Source: Planctomycetaceae bacterium (GTDB lineage: Bacteria; Planctomycetota; Planctomycetia; Pirellulales; Pirellulaceae). Taken from it: 12,823 nt of DNA. Positions 8,330-12,823 of this stretch are shown here, piece after piece. Position numbers and translations under genes: made by a program. Where the stretch lies: positions 1 through 12,823 of the forward strand of contig JAHEAM010000052.1 of assembly GCA_024642765.1 (NCBI GenBank), given 5' to 3'. Below the pieces are notes generated by a model, which saw nothing but the letters and a program-made list of their open reading frames with translations, did no database searches and was not told the origin of the DNA. How positions within the stretch are numbered: the first letter of the stretch is position 1; every line of letters starts with the position of its first letter.

Positions 8330-8396
8330 CTCAATCCCTTATGCCTCCCTGAATTTTTCTGACGCGAGAGTAAAACAAGCCCGTGCAACGAAGACA

Positions 8397-8579
8397 TTAA
8401 AACCAGGTACTCGCACGCACTAGAACCCCCGACACACTCGCCCCTAATAGCGCGGCGCCAACTACAACAACCAACACGATAGCAACAACCAATAACGCGT
8501 ACTCTACTACCGTAGGGGCGGAATCACTGCGCAAAAATGTGCTCCAACCGCAAACAAAGCGACGCAAGAAAATACGCAC
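8397..8579 (-). CDS. flp: Flp-family type IVb pilin, second copy
   Basis: 60 residues from GTG at 8579, chosen because AAGGGGGG lies 5 bases upstream (forward 8585-8592). A TTG-started frame reaching 8600 would begin upstream of that ribosome site. The leader (residues 1-21, basic, with Cys10) ends in SDSA, and the mature part begins PTVVEYALLV with a long Val/Ala/Leu helix and ends VRASTWF. E26 at mature +5, followed by Y27, is the Flp hallmark. The expected cleavage site G/XXXXEY has Ala instead of Gly at -1. The mature pilin is only 39 residues, shorter than the first copy, with a different tail. It may be a minor or tip subunit; this is inference. It lies 67 bases ahead of tadV. Confidence 0.88.
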   Translation of the reverse strand: MRIFLRRFVCGWSTFLRSDSAPTVVEYALLVVAIVLVVVVGAALLGASVSGVLVRASTWF

Positions 8580-8584
8580 AGCTT

Positions 8585-8592
8585 CCCCCCTT
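8585..8592 (-). promoter_or_regulatory. Strong ribosome binding site fixing the GTG start of the second Flp pilin
   Basis: On the minus strand AAGGGGGG is followed by AAGCT and GTG (8579-8577). It is the clearest Shine-Dalgarno sequence in the window. It rules out the TTG at 8600, which would place the ribosome site inside the coding sequence. Confidence 0.75.
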
Positions 8593-8637
8593 GTTAACAA
8601 TTTCCACGCGACGATTGCTGATTCAAAGAAATCGACT

Positions 8638-8667
8638 CTCCAAGGGATCGCATGCGATCCCTTGGAG
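8638..8667. terminator. 30-base perfect palindrome between the two pilin genes
   Basis: Bases 8638-8667 are their own reverse complement, with core GGATCGCATGCGATCC, giving a stem of up to 13 bp with a 4-base loop. It starts 25 bases after the stop of pilin 1 and lies about 58 bases before the start of pilin 2. On the minus strand it is followed by a modestly T-rich stretch (GATTTCTTTG) rather than a clean T-run. It could be a leaky terminator or a 3'-end stabilising hairpin that lets pilin 1 exceed the downstream genes. A palindromic protein-binding site is also possible. Confidence 0.65.
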
Positions 8668-8691
8668 GAAGATTACTTCAAACCCGTTTGA

Positions 8692-8883
8692 CTAGTTGCC
8701 TGTTGGATTGTTAACGACGCCGGTAGCCGTTGTGCCAAACATAGTATTGATCGCGCCACCCAAAGTCGTAGCACCAACTACAACGACCAATGCGATGACA
8801 ACGACCAATAGGCCGTATTCAACCATTGTTGGTGCTTCTTCTTCACGAACAAAACGCTTCAAACCATTTACGAATTTCGACAT
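8692..8883 (-). CDS. flp: Flp-family type IVb pilin, first (likely major) copy
   Basis: 63 residues from ATG 8883, with GAGGA 8 bases upstream. A longer frame to 8985 exists, but it crosses the sigma-54 site and the leader hairpins and is rejected. The leader is MSKFVNGLKRFVREEEA (17 residues, ending acidic as is usual) and the mature part begins PTMVEYGLLV, then a Val-rich helix and a polar tail ending NNPTGN. Glu and Tyr at mature +5/+6 are the Flp signature. The residue before the cut would be Ala17, not the near-universal Gly. The mature pilin is 46 residues. As the first gene behind the sigma-54 site and before the palindrome, it is the probable main fibre subunit. Confidence 0.93.
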   Translation of the reverse strand: MSKFVNGLKRFVREEEAPTMVEYGLLVVVIALVVVVGATTLGGAINTMFGTTATGVVNNPTGN

Positions 8884-8916
8884 TATTAAAGTCCTCACTA
8901 AGGAAGTAACGGAAAC

Positions 8917-8960
8917 TGCAAACGAGACTGTTTGCAAATACCAAAAACCAGTTGGTATTT
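8917..8960 (-). promoter_or_regulatory. Two tandem hairpins in the predicted pilin leader RNA
   Basis: Arms AAATACCAA (8936-8944) and TTGGTATTT (8952-8960) pair over 9 bp with a 7-base loop. Arms TGCAAAC (8917-8923) and GTTTGCA (8930-8936) pair over 7 bp with a 6-base loop. The two share one base at 8936. If transcription starts near 8958, as the sigma-54 site predicts, the first hairpin sits at the very 5' end of the mRNA. Such 5' stems often protect an mRNA from decay, and that would suit a pilin message; the role is inferred. Confidence 0.6.
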
Positions 8961-8968
8961 TGTTACGA

Positions 8969-8984
8969 AGCAAAGGGCGTGCCA
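8969..8984 (-). promoter_or_regulatory. Sigma-54 (RpoN) promoter of the Flp/Tad operon
   Basis: On the minus strand the sequence is TGGCACGCCCTTTGCT, which matches the sigma-54 consensus TGGCACG-N4-TTGCW at every defined position. The -24 GG and -12 GC have the correct spacing. The predicted start point is about 8958, giving a leader of about 75 bases before pilin 1. Sigma-54 promoters need an AAA+ enhancer-binding activator, so pilus production is probably switched by a dedicated regulator that is not encoded in this window. Confidence 0.87.
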
Positions 8985-9009
8985 AAGTTCGATTTTTGCT
9001 GATGCGACC

Positions 9010-9144
9010 CTAACAGCCTGTTGAAAAACGTAGCGGAATGGCGCATGCCAACCGGTGACAGCGCGGAACATGCAGAAAACCGGGCAACTTGCGCTGCTCC
9101 GCTACCTTGTGAGGGCGATGAACAATTCTTCAACGGGCTGCTAA
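9010..9144. repeat. MITE-like inverted-repeat element with CTAA direct repeats
   Basis: Terminal inverted repeats CAGCCTGTTGAA (9014-9025) and TTCAACGGGCTG (9129-9140) match at 11 of 12 positions. Both ends are followed outward by CTAA (9010-9013 and 9141-9144), which looks like a 4-base target duplication. A second inverted pair, GTAGCGGA (9030-9037) and TCCGCTAC (9098-9105), lies inside. The 127-base element has no coding capacity. Sequence of the CAGCC(C/T)GTTGAAAAA type is, as I recall, common as a dispersed repeat in planctomycete genomes; I could not check this. It lies just upstream of the -24 element of the pilus promoter. Confidence 0.7.
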
Positions 9145-9474
9145 TCGCCCATAAAAATTAGTTTTTCAGTCTTTTCGACCCACACCAACTGTCAAAGCGC
9201 CAATCGCCAAAGTCCAGTGGGTTTACACTTTTTGACACTTTTGCGCCAAGTGACGGTGCGTATGGCTCGTATTCCGGAAAGCAAGTGTACGATTAGCCGG
9301 AAAAATTGAGGCATTTCCAAACCCGAGCTATTCACTTACGCTTTGTTTTTAGGATGAGCGGAAACGCGATGGCGTCCGTTGGCTGTGGAAAAATCGAGGG
9401 CTTTCGCCCTCTGGCTGATTTTGCCAACCTAGGTTCTTTGGTGCCCCAATCCACTAGTTGCTTTCCGTGAGGGA
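9145..9474. other. Non-coding stretch between the repeat element and the plus-strand gene pair
   Basis: No convincing gene is seen. A minus-strand frame at 9332-9592 overlaps the 9475 gene and has no recognisable features. Contents noted: an inverted pair TGTCAAA (9190-9196) / TTTGACA (9231-9237), which may bind a regulator of the pilus promoter, and a hairpin at 9396-9411. A TTGACA at 9232 has no matching -10 box, so I cannot assign a promoter for the gene starting at 9475. Confidence 0.4.
9396..9411. repeat. Short GC-rich hairpin
   Basis: GAGGGC-TTTC-GCCCTC forms a 6-bp stem with a 4-base loop. On the plus strand it is followed at some distance by GATTTTG, and on the minus strand by GATTTTTC. 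Neither is a convincing T-run. It may be a weak terminator or part of a degraded repeat; it sits about 65 bases before the 9475 gene. Confidence 0.35.
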
Positions 9475-9966
9475 ATGATGCGAGTCGTCGAGCTATTTCG
9501 CGATGTCCAATGGAAGAAAGATTGGTCAACTGGTGTCTTGCTGTTTTTTTTGGCTGTGGTTTCGACGGTGGTTCTGACTTTGCCATTTTCAATTACATCA
9601 CAACGAATGGCACTGAATCGATTTCACTTTCAAACACCGTCTTTCACTGTTTGGGCATTTCAACAAACGATTCCAGCCATGTACACGCTCGAGAATTCAT
9701 TTGATTATCAGTCCGACGGCGAATACAACAACGACATGAATAATCTCTTGCGTGTGCATCAATTGAACCATTTCCCCATGCGAGTCATTACATTTTTTGA
9801 CTACCGCCAGTGCTTGCTGAGAAACGGAGCCGATGGATTTTTGACCATCCGCAGTCGGTATCAAAACCAGTTCCTCGAAACTCATTGGCGAGTGCAAACA
9901 AGGGAAGGACGTGGATTCGATTTAATTTCAGACCAACGTCAAACTTCATTGACCCCAGCTCAGTAA
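9475..9966 (+). CDS. Small single-pass membrane protein, possible SdpA-like partner of the next gene
   Basis: 163 residues. A charged N-terminus (about 1-19) is followed by one membrane segment at 20-41 and a ~120-residue soluble domain, probably outside the membrane. Features of that domain are FTVWAFQQTIPAMYTLENS (57-75), NHFPMRVITFFDYR (98-111) and a Gln/Arg-rich tail. GAGGG at 9469-9473 fits the second ATG (9478) better than the first, so the true start may be one codon later. I do not recognise the family with certainty. The size, single anchor and pairing with an HTTM/SdpB-like gene 14 bases downstream resemble SdpA of the SdpABC peptide-toxin system or DUF5819-type HTTM partners. That is an analogy from architecture, not a demonstrated homology. 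The gene is read divergently from the pilus operon. Confidence 0.72.
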   Translation: MMRVVELFRDVQWKKDWSTGVLLFFLAVVSTVVLTLPFSITSQRMALNRFHFQTPSFTVWAFQQTIPAMYTLENSFDYQSDGEYNNDMNNLLRVHQLNHFPMRVITFFDYRQCLLRNGADGFLTIRSRYQNQFLETHWRVQTREGRGFDLISDQRQTSLTPAQ

Positions 9967-9980
9967 AGGGTTTATTGGAC

Positions 9981-10814
9981 ATGGGCATGGACGCAGGATT
10001 GAGGCAGTCAACAATGGTGTCAAACCATGTTCGGTGGGTCCTGATGGATCGCATTGTAACGACAGGTTTGCTCGTTGGGCTTTTGGCAAAGCTGCATCCG
10101 TTGTTTATTGGGTTTCGTATTTATCGTGAGCTACCGTTACACGATTCGTTTTTTCCGAGCTGGCTGCAGGAATCAGACGTTTACCTAGTCGCCTACCTAC
10201 TCGCAATTGGTTTATCTGCCGCGACCTTGGTGATTCGGTCGCTCAAGGCACTATTGGTTTTTCGCCTAATGACCGTGTGCAGCTTGTATGTCCTTTGTAT
10301 TCACCAAGGATCCTACAACGACGTAACTTTTTTTACTGGATTTTGGACTGGAGTTTGGCAATTGTGGTTTTCGATTCAACTCGTCCAAAATCGTTGGGAA
10401 GGTTTGGAGACCAAGGCAATCACGGTAGCTCATTTGATCATTTCCATGATTTTTTTGGGTGGAGCCGTTGGGAAGTTTACAGAAGGCTATTGGAATGGAG
10501 ACGTTTTGTACAACATCTATTACGTTGACCGTAACTACTGGCCGTTTCAACTAATGCGCGATTGGTATTCAGAATCACAGCTTCGAGAAATAGCCGTTTG
10601 GCATTCACGTTTTACGATCTTTATGGAATCACTCTGCGCGTGTTTGTGGTTGATGCCAGCGCGAACGGCATCATGGATTGCATTTGTCGCGTTATTTTCA
10701 ATTGCTGCCTTTAGCAATCCCTATCTTTTTTCGGTAGTGGGGCCACTCATGGGACTCGCCGTGCTGGGAATCTTAATACACCCAAACGAAAATCATCGCG
10801 AATCATGCTCATGA
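9981..10814 (+). CDS. Multi-pass membrane protein with HTTM/SdpB-like signature
   Basis: 277 residues from ATG 9981, which has AAGGG 10 bases upstream and lies 14 bases after the previous stop. A longer frame back to 9810 overlaps the previous gene and is rejected. About six hydrophobic segments can be seen (near residues 24-45, 66-86, 90-108, 115-135, 150-163, 211-266). The stretch 160-182 (GGAVGKFTEGYWNGDVLYN, then IYYV) resembles the conserved core of HTTM proteins such as Bacillus SdpB (xxxAKLxxxxWxxGxAxYY). HTTM domains also occur in vitamin-K-dependent gamma-carboxylase relatives; no such catalytic claim can be made here. The C-terminus ends in a short charged tail, 5 bases from the convergent TPR gene. 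It likely works with the protein encoded just upstream, in the inner membrane. Confidence 0.72.
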   Translation: MGMDAGLRQSTMVSNHVRWVLMDRIVTTGLLVGLLAKLHPLFIGFRIYRELPLHDSFFPSWLQESDVYLVAYLLAIGLSAATLVIRSLKALLVFRLMTVCSLYVLCIHQGSYNDVTFFTGFWTGVWQLWFSIQLVQNRWEGLETKAITVAHLIISMIFLGGAVGKFTEGYWNGDVLYNIYYVDRNYWPFQLMRDWYSESQLREIAVWHSRFTIFMESLCACLWLMPARTASWIAFVALFSIAAFSNPYLFSVVGPLMGLAVLGILIHPNENHRESCS

Positions 10815-10819
10815 ACTTT

Positions 10820-11713
10820 CTACTCGGCATACTTCCACAACTGGGTGGTTGTGACGTTTTGTTGGGCTTGTTTTTTCGTCAAACCGGCCGAACGGAAATG
10901 CTGAAGCGCCAAATTGGTATTGTCAGCTTGAACCAAAAGGACCCCCAGTTGATTGTGAGCACGTTTGTGGTTGGGCGCAATGCCAAGGGCGTTGTTGTAG
11001 AAAAATTCGGCCATGGTATTGGCACCCTGAACCTGGTGATGAAATCCGCAATCGCAAAGCAACTCAACATTGGCAGGATCAAGTGCTGTTGCTTGTTGGA
11101 AGCAACGATTCGCGCTTTCAAATTGATCGGTTTCAGCATAGAGAACACCTAATCGGTGTAACGATTGAACATGCTGGCTGTCGGCTTGAACAATTTGTTC
11201 GTATTCATTGATAGCCTCTAGCGTCTTGCCTTCATTTTCCAATTTCCTACCGCGTTGGAACTGGCTGTTGAATGGGTCGGGTTTTCGGTTGAGCAAAGGA
11301 AACCATGCCGTCTTTGCCGCAGGTTTCGCTTGCAGCGGAGATTCTTCTATCCTGGGCATTTCGCCTCGAGAAAGATCCATGCGAACTGGAGAGTCCATGC
11401 GCGTTGGAGAGATCGTCGGAACAACTTCAGTCGCACTGGCCAATCTGATTTCCTCAGGATTCGGGAGGGGTGAATCAGAAAGATGGAATTCCGCTGGAGG
11501 AATTGAAACTGAGTTGAAATTAGGTGTTTGGGGCTTGTCGGTTTCATCGATAGGCGAGTTGGAATTTTCTTGTGGTGATTCAACAGTTGCTGGATCAACA
11601 AATCCCGACGGCATTTGGCTATTCGACGGTCGAATCGTTGAGCATCCACCATTCGATAAAACTATTCCGATAAGCAATATCCAGATGCTCGTGACGCCAT
11701 GAGGTCTATTCAT
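10820..11713 (-). CDS. TPR lipoprotein, probable TadD
   Basis: 297 residues from ATG 11713, chosen because AGGAG lies 7 bases upstream; the frame extends to 11749 but has no ribosome site there. A signal sequence (hydrophobic 8-20) ends LSNGGC with Cys24, an imperfect lipobox, so this is likely a lipoprotein. Residues 25-145 are Pro/Ser/Glu-rich and probably disordered. Four TPR repeats follow at about 150-180, 181-214, 215-248 and 249-278, with typical patterns such as GKTLEAINEYEQIVQADSQ and RLGVLYAETDQFESANRCF. TadD of Tad loci is a TPR lipoprotein thought to help secretin assembly. Placement beside this pilus locus, though across the 9475-10814 gene pair, supports that role but does not prove it. 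It lies 80 bases after the Cys-rich gene. Confidence 0.82.
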   Translation of the reverse strand: MNRPHGVTSIWILLIGIVLSNGGCSTIRPSNSQMPSGFVDPATVESPQENSNSPIDETDKPQTPNFNSVSIPPAEFHLSDSPLPNPEEIRLASATEVVPTISPTRMDSPVRMDLSRGEMPRIEESPLQAKPAAKTAWFPLLNRKPDPFNSQFQRGRKLENEGKTLEAINEYEQIVQADSQHVQSLHRLGVLYAETDQFESANRCFQQATALDPANVELLCDCGFHHQVQGANTMAEFFYNNALGIAPNHKRAHNQLGVLLVQADNTNLALQHFRSAGLTKKQAQQNVTTTQLWKYAE

Positions 11714-11793
11714 AAGATACTCCTGTTTTCCAAACATCTTGTTCCTCAATTGTCACCAAACGAATCTTCGAACTCTGCTAAATTTGATCAATA

Positions 11794-12552
11794 TTACCGA
11801 TTCGGAGTTTGTGTATTTCCCGTTTGCACGTTTGGCGAAGTAGCTCCATTTAAGGCATTTAGTGGCGAACCGAGGCTTCGATTTGCGTAAATTTGCTGGG
11901 CTTCGACGCCGCTAAGACTGGGTTCCAGGGATCCCCCGATCGACAACCGGTCTGCGTCCAGAGTGATGCCGAAATTGGCAAAGGCCATCTGAGTGGCGAC
12001 CAAGTTTTTTTGATCCAGTAGCGAATCACCCGTCGGCTGAATCAGGATACTGCCTGTTGTTTGGTACCAAAAACGAGAGATGTCTTGGACCTTGCGCCAG
12101 CCAGACGATGTTAAGTAGGAGATTTCCTTATCAGGCGACAATTGGAAATGGAAACTATGTAGCGTCAGCTGACCTTCGCGACCAACCGCTTTTTGGGCTT
12201 CCGCAAAATGATTCACCGAATAACCAGGGCAAGGCGGACTCGCAGAATACTGGAAGTAATCTTGATCCTTTAGCCAAAGGCCTTTGAGACCACATTGGTG
12301 ACATCGAGAAGATTTGCAATCACTCTGACATGTTTGTTCGCCCTGACAAGTCGGCAATTGACATTTACCGTAACAATTCGAGCAGGCCGAAGAGGTGTTG
12401 ACATGATCTGAGAAATGCATGCCAGCCTCAGGCACCAATCCAGATGTGTTTGTGGGCCTGGGCGATACTGCATAAGGTTGCATTTGTGCGAGTGTATTCG
12501 ATTGGAAAATCCCGGCGCTAACCAGGGCCATCGCAAATAGGTACTTTTTCAT
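11794..12552 (-). CDS. Secreted cysteine-rich protein of unknown function
   Basis: 252 residues from ATG 12552, with GGGAG 7 bases upstream; the frame to 12585 has a poor leader. A signal peptide spans about 1-22 (KKYLFAMALVSAGIF, then NTLA). Residues 57-87 hold eight cysteines with spacing C-X2-C-X3-C-X4-C-X5-C-X3-C-X4-C-X2-C, and a ninth is at 108, which could be a disulfide knot or a metal site. The next part (GWRKVQDISRFWYQTTG at 151-167) is unfamiliar. Residues 170-208 (IQPTGDSLLDQ, then FGITLDADRLSIGG) weakly recall the end of an OmpA-like domain, which I rate as low confidence. It is followed by the TPR gene and preceded, 48 bases earlier, by the end of another gene, so the three are probably co-transcribed. 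The function is not known to me. Confidence 0.78.
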   Translation of the reverse strand: MKKYLFAMALVSAGIFQSNTLAQMQPYAVSPRPTNTSGLVPEAGMHFSDHVNTSSACSNCYGKCQLPTCQGEQTCQSDCKSSRCHQCGLKGLWLKDQDYFQYSASPPCPGYSVNHFAEAQKAVGREGQLTLHSFHFQLSPDKEISYLTSSGWRKVQDISRFWYQTTGSILIQPTGDSLLDQKNLVATQMAFANFGITLDADRLSIGGSLEPSLSGVEAQQIYANRSLGSPLNALNGATSPNVQTGNTQTPNR

Positions 12553-12600
12553 CCAGACTCTCCCTGTTGGAATTTTATTATTCAATCGAAGCGAACCGTC

Positions 12601-12822
12601 TTATTTCGAAAAACCAAAGGGTCCGTGCAGCCCATTTTTGGATGATGCCGTCTTCGATTTGCGAATGTTCAGAGGATCGTCCCATCCGTTGGTAGCTCGA
12701 TAGTTTACGCCAGGATGGCGACTTTCGATTCGATTCAGGTTGTAGAACTCGTGATCATCTGGGTCTCGAATTTCGCAACCTGGAAGCGGGCCCACCTGTT
12801 CGGCCTCAAGCCCACCGACAAG
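12601..12822 (-). CDS. C-terminal end of an unknown protein, 5' partial
   Basis: The frame is open to the right edge of the window and ends in TAA at 12601-12603. About 73 residues are visible: a start LVGGLEAEQVGPLPGCEIRD, then HEFYNLNRIESRHPGVNYR, TNGWDDPLN and a basic tail ending GPFGFSK. An internal GTG at 12795 is not preceded by a ribosome site and the frame continues past it, so I treat this as a fragment of a longer gene. No family is recognised. It lies 48 bases before the Cys-rich gene, in the same direction. Confidence 0.55.
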   Translation of the reverse strand, partial: LVGGLEAEQVGPLPGCEIRDPDDHEFYNLNRIESRHPGVNYRATNGWDDPLNIRKSKTASSKNGLHGPFGFSK

Positions 12823-12823
12823 G

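Noticed and set aside
8692..8985. 97-residue version of pilin 1
   Set aside because: Its N-terminal extension would be encoded across the sigma-54 site and leader hairpins, and the ATG at 8883 has a proper ribosome site.
9232..9237. TTGACA as a sigma-70 -35 box for the plus-strand pair
   Set aside because: No -10-like sequence is found at 16-19 bases downstream.
9332..9592. Minus-strand frame of 86 residues
   Set aside because: Overlaps the start of the 9475 gene and has a basic, low-complexity composition. It has no recognisable motif.
9810..9980. N-terminal extension of the HTTM-like protein
   Set aside because: Entirely overlaps the preceding gene in another frame and is hydrophilic; the ATG at 9981 right after that gene's stop is better.

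Overview
The window looks like part of a Planctomycetota chromosome, probably from the Pirellulaceae or a relative. This is inferred from protein types: a DUF6797-type secreted beta-propeller end, a planctomycete-style Flp/Tad pilus locus with PT(x)VEY pilins, and lineage-type secreted proteins of unknown role. No RNA gene or CRISPR array was seen, and there is no recognisable transposase gene.

Layout. Positions 2-898 (+) hold the C-terminal part of a secreted beta-propeller protein that enters from the left edge. It ends 3 bases from the end of a long minus-strand operon. That operon, 8883 down to 902, is a Tad (tight adherence, type IVb/IVc pilus) locus. In transcription order it encodes Flp pilin 1, Flp pilin 2, the prepilin peptidase TadV/CpaA (broken by a frameshift), CpaB/RcpC with a doubled RcpC-type domain, the ATPase TadA/CpaF, the platform proteins TadB and TadC, the pseudopilin TadE and a TadG-like protein. 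A textbook sigma-54 (-24/-12) site lies at 8969-8984, ahead of pilin 1. Two adjacent hairpins lie in the predicted leader RNA, and a 30-base perfect palindrome separates the two pilin genes, probably letting pilin 1 be made in excess.

Positions 8884-9474 hold no gene. They contain the sigma-54 promoter, a 127-base MITE-like element with 12-base terminal inverted repeats (one mismatch) flanked by CTAA direct repeats, and a possible enhancer inverted repeat beyond it. Two plus-strand genes follow (9475-9966 and 9981-10814): a small single-pass membrane protein and a multi-pass protein with an HTTM/SdpB-like signature. This pair resembles the SdpA/SdpB architecture, but no peptide gene is evident.

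Positions 10820-12823 are again minus strand. In transcription order they hold the end of an unknown protein, a secreted cysteine-rich protein, and a lipoprotein with four TPR repeats that looks like TadD and may serve the pilus.

Together the Tad genes would build a short-pilin adhesive fibre: TadV matures the pilins, TadA powers assembly on TadB/TadC, CpaB bridges the envelope, and TadE/TadG act as minor or pseudopilin parts. No outer-membrane secretin (RcpA/CpaC) or TadZ/CpaE gene is present here, so these must be elsewhere or absent. The most notable points are the broken or recoded prepilin peptidase, the doubled CpaB domain, alanine in place of glycine at the cleavage site of both pilins, and the layered regulatory region in front of the pilins.
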